Shown here in pieces: positions 46,463 to 57,380 of a stretch of DNA of 64,000 nucleotides. The position numbers and the translations under genes are program-made. Numbering within the stretch: the stretch's first letter is position 1; every line of letters starts with the position of its first letter. The notes under the pieces were generated by a model. The model was not told the origin of the DNA, did not search any database, and was given only the letters and a program-made list of their open reading frames with translations. The DNA comes from Microbotryum silenes-acaulis (taxonomy: Eukaryota; Basidiomycota; Microbotryomycetes; Microbotryales; Microbotryaceae): assembly GCA_003665825.1 (NCBI GenBank), contig QPFY01000002.1:744001-808000 (forward strand), written 5' to 3'.

Positions 46463-49400
46463 ATGTTCTCATCGAGCCCAGCCCATAACCCAGCGGATTA
46501 CGAAGCCCACATCGCTGCCAACCAACCCCGTCACGCCGATCACGCACGCCGATCGCCCGACATGGACGCCAGTGCACCCCTACGCCCTTTTCACGACTAT
46601 GACGACGACTCAAACCTCGGGTCGCGCCGCGAGTCGTTCGTCGATTCGGATGCCGAGATGCGCAAGTACCAAGGCCTGTCCGCTACGGGCGTGCAGGGCT
46701 ACACGGCCGTCGGTGGCGACCACTCTGAACCGGGGTCACCGACCGGTGCCGACTCGTACGAGCGCAGCCATGAGAGTGGCAGCAGTGGCACCAAAGTCGA
46801 TCAGCCTACACAGAGGCACCAGCGACCCGACACGATGAGCAGCGACGGTAGCTACGACCGCACCGCCAACGCCTACAACGTTAGTGCTCTCCTTTTTTCA
46901 CACAGCTTTGAACCTCGCTCTGGCGATGCAAGTGTCTCCTCTCAGTTCGGTTGTGCTGACTCGCTCCCTCTGTTTGTTTCCCTCTGTCGACAGTCGGAGT
47001 CGAGTCACCACGGCTATGCGACAGGGTACCAGGAGGGCCAATACAACCCGTCATCACCCTCCTACAACTTTGGCCGATATCGCGAGGGCTCGTTTGGGCA
47101 GCACTCGGGCATCGAGTCCGGTCGCGCCTCGACGATTGGGACAGAGAACATGCACTCTGGGTTACCGGCCAACTCGTCGCGTGTCGCATTGAACAACGAC
47201 TGGCGTCATTCCTACGACCAAGGCAGCGAGATGTCGCGCGGTGCGATTGCCGAGATTGCTCCCGGAAAGGAAAGCTACGGTCGCGCCGACTCGCGTTATG
47301 GTGACGAGATCACACTTGAAAAGGACAACAAGCTCTACGCGCCGATCCCGCCGAGCTCGCCCGCAATCGGTGGTCCGGCCGACATGGGCGCCAAGGGCCC
47401 GGGCCCACGGGAGGCGCCAGCGGTCATCATCAGCCGAGCGAACCGACTCGACTGGATCGACGGTCTCCGTGGCATCGCATCCGTCATCATCTTCACCCAT
47501 CACTTTTCTGATTTGACGTGGTCGTCGTCGCACCCGAACGTACTCGCCGAAGGATCGATACAAGGCTTCCTGCGCAACGGTCAGCTCGCGGTCGGCATGT
47601 ATTTCCTCCTCGGTGGTCGCGTCCTTGCCGCATCCTTCCTCAAGTCGGCGCTGACCGTGCCCAAAGCCCCCGTCGTTCACGGTGACGACGAGCCTGAAAA
47701 GCCCCTGACGCCACGCAAGCCCCCGGGACCTCGTTGGCTCACCCTGTCGTCGTCTCTGTTCCGTCGCTCGATCCGCTTGGCTTTCCCCGCCATCGTCGTC
47801 GGCTTCATTCAGTGGAGGACGTGCAAGGCGAACCTGTTCAACGCCGCTATGGAGGCTCAAAACACCTTCTTGATCTCGTCGTCGCTGTGGGTCCCTACGT
47901 GGTGCAACATCGGCAGTTTCCCTGGTTTCCTGCAATTCTGCCTCGACCTCTTCACCGAATCGAACCATCAATACATGCTCGTTGTCGGTTCGGCGCTCTG
48001 GACGACCTACGATCAGTTCTGGGGCTCCGTCTTGGTCTATATCGTCGCCGCTGTGCTCGCACCCTTGCCGACACGCGGTCGTTACCCTCTCTACGCTGCC
48101 ATCATCGTCTCGCTGTGGTGGATCTCGTCGCCGAACATGCTCTACATGATTGGCCTGTTCTTTGCCGACTTGCACGCCGCCGGCTTCGTCCGCGTCATCC
48201 AGGACTCGTGGAAGTTGACCGTCGGTATCGAGTGCGCTGCCATGGCTCTTGGCATGGCGATGATCGCTGGTGGAACAGCCGTCGCCGGCCCCGCCGATCG
48301 CGCCGCGGGTTCCATTTCAGTCTACAACTCCAAGTTCGGCTACGACCCGTCCAACGTCTGGCCGCAGTACATGCTCATGTCGAACTGGATCCCGCCTGCC
48401 ATGATTTTGCTCTGGGTCGAGCTGTCTCACGCGATGCAGTGGTTCACCTCGTGGGGTATATTCGTCTGGGTCGGCAAGATCTCGTACGGTTTCTACCTCA
48501 TGCAGTTCCTTACCCTCTATGGTGTCATGCCCCACTTGCTCCTTTACTTTGCGAAGAATGGCACGTCGTACTGGAACGTCGTCACGCCGACCTACATCCT
48601 GTCCTTGATGACCAACTTCTTCGTCGCCTGGGTCGGCTACCACTTGTTGGATCGCGTCGGTCTCAAGCTCGGCAAGTACATCTGGGATGGTCTCTTTGTC
48701 ACCAAGCCCAACACGGCTGGCTCGCTCCCGCTTAAAGCTGCGCGTGGCCTCGCTACCGTCCTCATCATGGGTCCCATCGTACTCGTCAAGGGCTTGGCTC
48801 GTGGTTCGGCTAGCAAATGGACCAAGATGACTGGCAACCTTCACACGATCATGAACTGGCGCACTCCCACCACTCGTCCCGCCGTCCCCGACCCGACCGA
48901 TCCCGACGTGCTCGCGCAATTGCACTCGACCCGCTGGACTTCAGACTTGTCGCACGACAAGGAAGCGATGCGCACGCGCTGGTTGCTCAATATCCAGGGC
49001 TGGGCTTGGGTCGGTCACATCTTCGTCATCCCTGCTCTTACGACGATCTGGACTATTTACCACCCTACTGGTGAATGGACTTACGATGCGATCACCTTCT
49101 CTTCGCTGTGGCGTTTCGTGTGGGTGCTGTCGCTGCCCAACTGCCTCTTCGCTTACGTCGGTTTCGTCACGCCCGATCGCTCGCCGCCGAAGGAAGTAAT
49201 GGACAAGCGCCCCGTCCACCGCGAGTACATCCGCAACTTCTTCGTCGTGCTCGTCACCAAGGGATCCAACGAGGCCGCCGTCCGACGTGGTTACAACAAG
49301 CTCATCAAGCTCGAAAAGTACCACCCGGCCGTCAAGGTTGTCGTCTTGACGGACGAGCCCTACGTCTACCCCGACCTGCAAAACATTGTCTGCCCCAAAT

Positions 49401-50363
49401 CGTACAAGTCGCCGCTCGGCAAGGCCAAGTACAAGGCTCGTGCGCTCGACTACTTCCGTTATCACGTCTCGCTCGGTGTCTATGATTGGATTCTGCACAT
49501 GTACGTGAACGAATGTTCTGATTTGGATTGCATCTGATTGCAAAAAGCTGACCAGCCAGCCCACTTTTGGCATCGATGACCACAGGGACGAAGAATCCGT
49601 TACCGACGCCGAATCGCTCCGCCACTGCATCGAGTTCATCCGTTACACGCCCCATCACTTCGGTCAAGGTATCATTTTGTACAACGGCGAAGGCTTCTGG
49701 GATAATTGGTACTTCACCGTCGCCGATGGTATTCGTGTTGGTGACGACCTCGCCCGTTTCCACTTCCAAAACTCGGTCATCCATCGCCCCGTCTTCGGTG
49801 TGCACGGATCTTTCCTTATGACGAACGGCGAGATGGAGAACGAGTGTACGTGGGACTTCGGTTCGCTCGCCGAAGATTTCGAGTTCTCGCAGGACGCATG
49901 GCGACGAGGCTTCACGTCGGGTCGTATCCACGGTATCGTCCGAGAGCAGTCGCCGACAACATTGCGCGATTTCCTCAAGCAGCGTCGTCGTTGGTTCATG
50001 GGGATTCGCGACATCAAGGGTCTCTACGGCTTGCCCAACTTCGCCATCAACCTGTGGATCGTCGGTGTATTCACGCTCGCGGTCACGATCGTCAACTTAC
50101 CCCTGGGTTTCATCGAGCACTCGGTCACGCCCTTGTGGATCGCCATCTCGGCCAACTTCTGTTTCATCACCTTCTTCTCGTTGTACCTGATCGGTATCCT
50201 GTTCCAGGAGCTCGACTACGGGCAACCGTGGTACAAAATCGTCGTTCACTTGCTCTGCTCGATCGTCATTCAGCCGTTCGCGTCGGTCGCCGAAGGACTG
50301 TCCGCCATCTGGGCCATGTCTTCGGAAGACTTTGGCAAGTTCGAGGTTATCGTCAAGCGGTAG
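46463..50363 (+). CDS. Acyltransferase-3 / egghead-like GT2 glycosyltransferase fusion
   Basis: Three exons (46463-46879, 46994-49500, 49586-50363) give 1,233 residues. After about 285 disordered residues comes a membrane acyltransferase-3 domain (about 288-705): RLDWIDGLRGIASVIIFTHH has the family's R...H core, with some ten membrane helices after it. The C-terminal half (about 810-1233) matches egghead/BRE-3-type family-2 glycosyltransferases: NFFVVLVTKG, VVLTDEPYVYPD, HMDEES, GIILYNGEGFW, HGSFLMTNGE, SLAEDFEFS and FLKQRRRW, then membrane helices. Animal egghead adds mannose to glucosylceramide. A product that is both glycosylated and O-acylated, such as a glycolipid or surface glycan, is my inference. 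Exon 2 reads through both domains without a stop, so the fusion is not an assembly of separate frames. Intron 1 is in phase and stop-free. Confidence 0.93.
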
Positions 50364-52812
50364 ATTGAACACGTCCTTTGGACTCTCCGTGCTTCTCCTT
50401 TCCTGTTCCTTTCGCACGCACACTTCTATACATGACCCTGGGAAGAACAAACAGACACTATGGCCCGTTCTCTCTCGTTCTTCCCTTCTTCTTTACTGCT
50501 TCCTCCCACCCTTTGCTTCCCAAACCCTCAAGTCATTTTCTTTTGCATATTGCTTCCACTACGAACTTAGAATCGCCCCCTCCGCCCCTCGTTGATTACC
50601 CCAGGGAAGGGTTCGCGTTTGACTCGCTGCGCTTGTGCGCCTCCTCTTTCTCTCTCTCTCTTCTTTCTTTCTTTGACTGCTCTCTGCATTGTTCATCATC
50701 TCGTGTTTTTCCTTACTGAAACGATACGTCAACTCATTGCCAAGCGACCTTCTGATAGCAATGTTTCGTTTCGGAGTCAATTTTTCGATGGTCCTCGGCC
50801 ACTCGCGCGTGCCGGCCACCGAGCACCAAAACTCGACAGATTGTTTTTTTGACTGGCGTATTAAGATTGTTGCTCACCTGGGATAAGATCTCACTTCAAA
50901 GGGCTCATCGAACTCCAAGGCCCCGGGCCTATGTGAATGAGCGATCGACAGCTCGCGGCCGGCGCCCGCCGATCAAATGTGTTGAGCAGGGCGATCTTCT
51001 AGAAGTAGCCGAGATGCAGATTGGTGTCCAAGCGCGGTGAGCCTGGACGCCAAGCTGTTCGGCCTTTTCCAGCTCAGCGACCGCCGGTCCATTTGCTAGG
51101 TATATCAACTTCAAGTTACGGTAATAATTCGGTACCTATATAGACGCTATCTTTCTCCTTCGCGTATGTAGGCCCGACATCATACAACACATTTTCGGGG
51201 AGCCACAGCCTCGGCCTGCCTGACGCCGCGCCCGAGCGGCCGCTGGCCCGTGGATCGTTGCGGCATATCGCCGGCACCGAGACATTGATTCCAACGGCCC
51301 AGATCATTCATCTACATCTATCTACATAAAATAATGCGCAACTAAATAAGGTTCTCAGCCGCGCGCGCGCGCGCGCCGATCTTTCCCCCTCCCCCCCCCC
51401 CACCCCACGGTCCGGGAGGTCCGGGCGGAGCTCGCAACGACCTTCATTGTACGCAGGGAGGTGGGCGCGGAGCGCCCCCCGAGCCCTAGTCCCTCATAAG
51501 ATCATCTGATCGTCGAACGCCAACTTGCCACAAGAACTCAGGGCAAATAGCTGTATAAGGTAGGTAGCTTGGGCCAAAGGTCTCATTAGAAAAACCGTGA
51601 ACGTTTGCTCAATCGGTGGTTGCTGGATCTGGATTTTGCCAATTGAGATCGGGCGCCGACGGGAGGCGAGTCAAAAGCCGCGGCCTCGGCAAAAGTTTGC
51701 GGTGGCTCCGACAAGGCTCCGTCGTTGCGTCGCGGGGGCCGCGGATGGGGTTTGTTTCGATACAAGTCACCAGCGGTGGGTATTTTCACACCTACCTACC
51801 TATAGGGGTGACCAGAACAATCACATTGTCTTTGTTCCGCTTTTCTGCCTGATTTTGACAGTAGCGCTCCGTTTCTAGGATGTAGGTGGCCGGTTGACGC
51901 GTTGGTAGCAGGTCTTGTTACCGAAGTACCAATACCTACATTACCTAGGGAGTACTTAGTAGCTACCAATCGACGCCAAATAATGTCTGCGATACCGAGA
52001 TACTACTCTCCTGCACCAGTAATGGGACCCCCAGGCACACAAACTCACTTTGAAATCTTTCGAGCTATGATCGGGGTTCTTTTAAAGTCTTCCGAGTTGC
52101 GATCCTCGACTCTCGAGTGCCTGGTTTAGGAACAGGGCATTTGGAACAGGAAAATCTCGATTCTCGAGTATTCATCGTTGCATCTCGGGGTCTGCAGGTT
52201 GAAGTCCCGGGCCAGCTTACCCATGGCTCACGATCCGCACTTTTTCGGCTTTTTCAATTGTCGAACCGGGGCGCTCGGGAGATGTCGACCCTGTCGAACT
52301 CGCATTTGGGCTTGAGCGTGCCGCGTGTGCGCAGCGGCCACCACCGTTCCTCCACACACGCCTCGGACGCGGCGGAACACCGGATGCGCGCCCGCCGCCC
52401 ATCTTCGCGACGGCGGCCGCTCTGAGCCTGACTGACCCCTCGCCGAGCCCTCGGTGCCGCACCACCAGCACCGCGCTCGCAGGCTACCCACGGTGCGCGG
52501 TGCGCGGGGAGCGCTCGGTCGAGATGACACCCCATCCCCCCGGATCACACTACGGTCGACGCGTTGTTTGCGGTGCCTTGTCGTTCGCCCCTCACGTTAG
52601 CAGCAGGTGTCGCAGTTGCTGCCTTGACCTCAGCCTGGCGCATTGTTCAACCAGAAGAACAACGACCCCTTGGACGACCGAGACGAGGACCGAGACACCG
52701 ACCTCAGCTCGCCAGCCCTCGCGCGATACTGCTCTCTCGCTCTGCGTCAACCCGTGTGGATCGACAACGCAGCGCAACGCGGTGGATTACGTGTGGCCTC
52801 GAAACGCCCATC
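50364..52812. other. 2.4-kb gene-free stretch with a dispersed repeat
   Basis: The first 350 bases are CT-rich and likely the 3' UTR of the fusion gene. The second copy of the dispersed repeat follows at 51305-51491, and CTAGGTA/TACCTA words at 51540-51960. The last 600 bases should hold the receptor promoter. No gene is supported. Confidence 0.5.
51305..51491. repeat. Dispersed GC-rich repeat, copy 2
   Basis: The direct-orientation partner of 1495-1676. The (GC)n run is longer here and the C-run is interrupted. Both copies end at GAGCCCTAGTC, after which the flanks differ, so the repeat has a defined right border. Confidence 0.75.
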
Positions 52813-55335
52813 ATGGCGACTCGAGGGGGCTTCACCCACTCCGACAAGGTTGCCAATCTCATTGTGGCTTGTCTGGTGAGTTGGTCTACTGCCGAAGCTG
52901 GTGCCGCATCAAGCTCAGCACGGTCGTGTCGGACTGTGCGCCACGCCCCCTCCCCTTATTATCGACTGCCGGCTGCTGCTGCGCTGCTGCGTGTTCGGCG
53001 CGGCGCAGCACCCGACGAAGTTCCATGCCGACAGCCGAGGTGCCACCTACCTACTGCCACGGGAATGTGTTGCTGAGCCTGGCTTCGCTGTCATCCTTTC
53101 CACTCATCCACAGTCATTACTGGGCGGCGCTTCCATCATCATCGGATACATTGTGTCGTTCTCTTCGGGTCAGAATCGACTGAGGCAGCGCATCGTGCTA
53201 GGCTTGGGGGTCGTCGACTTCATCGTCGCTCTCACCGTCGTGTGAGTACTCGGTTTGGGCTTGCTCGTCTGTGCCATCTCGACCTTGGGACCCGAGGAAT
53301 GTACGCTCGTCGACGATACGCAACATTTCCGCCCGCCGCCCTCACCGAATTCGACCAATGACGACTTGGACTATTGTTCCCGTCACCGGGCCGCGAAAGG
53401 ATCGAAATTACGCTTGGCCAGGCCAGCCATGGCGGATCCCCGTCGGCTGATCCGCCGCGCTGACGACCGACCTGCCTGCATGAAGAACGACTCGCAATTT
53501 TCGCGACAGCAACACATCGGACAAGATCTGGTTTTTTATCCAATCTCTTCGAGCTCATGCCGGCCTCGACTGGGCATTGTTTCGCGCCGATCAAGGCGTA
53601 GCACCGACTCGGACATCGCGCGCTAGATCGCTGACCAGCCTCCTCGCAACTCGCCTTCGGGGGTCCAACGTCCCGTCCCATTGTTTCCTTTTGTACCGCA
53701 GTGTTGGCACGTCTTTGAGCCTGTCAGGACGAACGCTTGGAACGAACAGTGCAGCATGCGATACCTTTGGCTTCTTTTGTAAGTGTTTCCACATCCACGA
53801 GTGCGCATGTGTCCCAAGTTCGAGCCAGTTTACTGCCTCCCTGATTCGCGGTTCGGCCCACCGCTGACCAACGAGACTCGAGCTGATCACGCCCGGTATC
53901 TCCTGCTGTTGTTGTTTTCCCGCATCGGTGCCATCAGATCAAGTGAGTCCCTTCATCTGGGTCTCGTCGTTCACGGTCTGCGCAATCGACCATTCGACCC
54001 TCGTACTGACATGGTCCCATGCGCTCTGACAACGTTTTCAGGCTTGCACCATCGTCAGCGCGGTATGGACGGTGATGATCGCGCTGGTGACCTATACAAC
54101 GCTCGTGCATCCGCTATCTAAGTTCACAACTGCGCTGGAGAAGCGAGGTGCGAGCTGGGTCCTTTGGGGCCTTGTGTATGCTATTGGGATCGCGCCGAGC
54201 ATTGCGGGAGCGGTCAGTGGGGATCCACCGGGACCGGTTCATTATCTTCATCTGGGGCCGTTGCTAATCCAGGTTCACCCATCGTCTACGGCATACAGAT
54301 TGTCTGGAATATGGTTGATCTTGGGGGAATGTGAGTGCAAGACGCGCATCTGCACTTCGTCGTATCGAACACTGACCGCTCTGCCTCAAACTCGCCATCA
54401 CAGCTGCTTTTACGATTCCAGTAGTCTCGAGGCCAAGATCATGCTTTTCATTCCGCGAGGCATTGCGATGCTTGTGACCATTGGCATTTGTGAGTTCAAG
54501 TCGGAATCTTGGATGAGCTCAGCCTCATATTTTAGCACTTGTGCGCGCTTTCGGAATCGGTCCACTCATGCTGGTGCCTTCGCTGCCGCGGTCAGATATC
54601 GCTCTCTTCATTTTCTTCCAACGACGAGACTTGTCCATCTTTGGGAACACAATGTCGTCGATCGCCGACGAGGAAGAGGAGGAGCCGGCGCTCGTAGATC
54701 CAGGATTCCGGCGACGATTCAGTAGTCTAGTTTCGTGGAATCCTCGATCATCCGACATGACGCAGATCCACCGACACTCGCTGGCACCGCTCCCCGAGGA
54801 GCACCTGTCAACCCAAAGGCCGTCAGTCGGTTCAGAGGACACAACCGTGGGGCCCCCCACACGAGGTAGTTCGGCCATCATCATCGCACTACCTCCGTCC
54901 TCGGCATCGCACTCGGCCGACGATTGCTCGCCGGACAACGAACAGGTGCCATTCGATCGACCCATACCGTCTACCAAACTGCGGACACCTGCTTGCGCAG
55001 AAGCCTCGATGCTAAACCCGAACTATCGCTTTGGTTCGCAGTCGGAAGCGGCCGAATCGCATATTCGAACGCCGGACAAGGTGCCGCGCAAGCTGAGCGC
55101 ACGACAACTGAACCGACGCCTGTCGCTTCTGATGAGCCTGTACCCGCTCGCATACCTCGTCCTGTTCTCGGTCTCGGTCGCGCGAGTCATCACCCAACTG
55201 GTCACCAAAGACTATGTCACGCCCGAGTTCGCCAAAGTCAGTCGAGGGCTCGTCTTGGCCCAGGGCTTCGTCGATGGAATTCTCTACCTCGTCATCGAGC
55301 TCCTCTTCCGACGATCAGTGCGGAGTAGGACATGA
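52813..55335 (+). CDS. Git3/Gpr1-like G-protein-coupled receptor
   Basis: Eight exons (52813-52875, 53114-53241, 53702-53778, 53938-53942, 54042-54216, 54273-54330, 54404-54489, 54536-55335) give 463 residues. Seven membrane helices can be drawn: two early ones (LIVACLSLLGGASIIIGYIV; IVLGLGVVDFIVALTVV), a third around CTIVSAVWTVMIALVTYTTL, then WVLWGLVYAIGIAPSIAG and IAMLVTIGISLVRAFGIG. A long charged third inner loop of roughly 190 residues precedes SLLMSLYPLAYLVLFSVSVA and GLVLAQGFVDGILYLVIELL. This pattern is that of fungal Git3/Gpr1 glucose- or amino-acid-sensing receptors coupled to the cAMP pathway. Exon 4 is a 5-nt microexon (ATCAA) needed to keep phase between helices. The ligand is unknown. 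Confidence 0.82.
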
Positions 55336-55955
55336 CACGCAATGGCTGGGACAGTACGATGCATGCATCGACGCTTAGACGAGAGCTTGGCGGCTCGCCG
55401 CGCAGTGAAGTAACATGTTGTAGTTTGACATGGGCTCTGAATGGATGTACTTTAGCTGTTGTATCAGTATGTTGATCAATCGAAGTTTTCCTCCCATTCG
55501 TCTTTGCCTGAAGGATCGGAGCAAGCTGTTGCTAAGTTCGATCGGGCAGCGGTGGCCCGTGCACGCCGCTCGTTAGCGAAGGAGCCATCTTCTTCGGTCT
55601 CCCTTCGTCTAGTCTCCTCTCGTGTTCTGGCTCTTGACGTCAGCTCCGGCTCCCCGCCGACCTAACTCCGCAACCATAACACTGACAGCAGCTTCGTTTG
55701 CGTGAGTCCATGCGGTCAGGTTTCAACGCTGCTACACCTCTGCATTGATCCGTCGCTGATATGCGATGGAGCAATCATGCGGCTGCTCGACGGTGGGTGG
55801 GCGCCTTGTGAGGTCATCGAGCCCGCGCTCGAGTCGACTGGGCCATCGAATTTATGCTCTCACGACCATGACTCATTGACCATCGGTTGATTCCCCCCTG
55901 CTGACCTCTATTGACTACTGCTTCGCTCTGAGGTGGTCTCTCCTGACACAGAACC
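55336..55955. other. Intergenic between receptor and RRM gene
   Basis: Same-direction gap with no supported gene. Confidence 0.5.
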
Positions 55956-57038
55956 ATGTCCCAGAGTGCCGCGAGTTCACGCTACAACGCTGCCCATTCT
56001 CAGGATGACCGTCAGGAGCAGCCCGGTGACTCGAGCAACAAGGTCGGTGGACGTCATTGAGTAGTCAGAGCCTAGGAGGATATAAAGCCTCTGCTTTCTC
56101 TCACCTGATTCTCTTGCTTGTGTTGAATAGTACCCGTCCGGGCTCAGAGTCGAACCTGGTTTACGTCACTCCAGCGCCCCTGTCATGCACTCACGATTGT
56201 CGGGAGTTGCCCAGAGCAATGCTTCCGCGGGAGACCCACTGAACACTGCGCTTTACATCGGAGATATGCACTGGGTAAGATGTTAACTTGCTCAGAAAAT
56301 GCATCACGGGTATTGATCAAGCCCTAATCTCTCCGGACCATCGTCAGTGGACCTCCGATCAACACATCCGCGAGCTTTGCTTGCGAGTAGGGATCGATGT
56401 ATCTCTACGCAGTATCAGCTTTTCGGAGCACAAAGTGAATGGAAAGTCTAAAGGGTGAGTGGAGGCGGTGGGAACCCTCTTCGGAAGTATCGTTTCATGT
56501 GCAGCTGACTACGGAGCTGGTTCCTGGCTGCACAGCCTTGCCTTCGTCGACTTTGAATCGCACGAGATGGCTCGCAAGGTCCAGAGCTGGCTCGAGACCC
56601 AGTGAGCATGTGACCAGAGATAAACTGAACAAGACCCAGATCGGCCGACTCTGATTCGAATCTGCAGTGATTTCCAAAGCAAGAGGGTCACGACAAAGCT
56701 TGGAGCCGGTGGAGTCGGGGTGACCCCTTTCCGAACCCTGCCAAAGGGTGAGCAGCCATATATCTACTGGACTGACTCATTCGGGAGCCTGAATATATCC
56801 TGGACGACTTACAGAGCCGCATGCTCGAACCGGGGGTGGAAATGCCACGCGTCGCGACGAGAATTCACCCGGTCAAGTCGGCGGTCAGAGCCGAGCTAGA
56901 GACTCCGGCGGGTCTCGCTCGGTCAGTGACAGCGTGATGTGGCGCCAGTCCAAGGAGACCGTCGAGCCGAACAAGAGCAGTCGTGGAAACAATATCAAGC
57001 CTGCCGCAGCGAACAACAACTGGCGATCGAGGGCTTGA
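55956..57038 (+). CDS. CPSF6/CFIm68-like RRM protein
   Basis: Six exons (55956-56042, 56131-56274, 56348-56454, 56536-56601, 56668-56747, 56815-57038) give 235 residues. One RRM spans about residues 65-150: ALYIGDMHWWTSDQHIRELC, ISFSEHKVNGKSKGLAFVDF and SKRVTTKL. The LYIG...WWT start and the NGKSKG turn are hallmarks of the RRM of cleavage factor I 68-kDa subunit (CPSF6/7), which helps choose poly(A) sites with the 25-kDa Nudix partner. Flanks are Ser/Gly/Arg/Asn-rich and disordered; the long Pro-rich and RS regions of animal CPSF6 are absent, so this is a short form. Nuclear location is expected. A different WWT-type RRM regulator cannot be excluded. Confidence 0.82.
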
Positions 57039-57380
57039 CGGGAGTTTCTTCTTCAGCGGTGGCTGCTTGGGAGAAACCCGGGTGGGAGTATTTGTCAGGG
57101 TGAGGTATAATGTAGATCTATCTGTTTGTTGAATTATTGCAATGCATTGCTTGACTGGGCTAAAACAACGAATAATTTGGCTGTGCTCGTCATGCACATG
57201 ACTTTCTTTGCCCTGAGCGTGCCAACTGAAGCCGACCGAGCCGGTGCTTGGATAGCCGGCACCCGGGCGAGCCGAGCGACAATGTCTACCCGAGACGGCC
57301 TCGGCTATGGCCTCGACTTCGTCTTTCATCTGCCGGTCAATCTCCCCGCGGGCTCACATCCCGCAGCAGCTTCGAGTAGG
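57039..57380. other. Intergenic before PEX1
   Basis: A short same-direction gap with the PEX1 promoter. No gene is seen. Confidence 0.5.

Noticed and set aside
47162..48175. 337-codon minus-strand and 333-codon plus-strand alternative frames within the fusion gene
   Set aside because: Both are shadows of the acyltransferase-3 coding exon; the compositions are Arg-rich and lack domains.
56650..56662. tRNA B-box-like word
   Set aside because: It lies in an intron of the RRM gene and no A-box or cloverleaf could be built around it.
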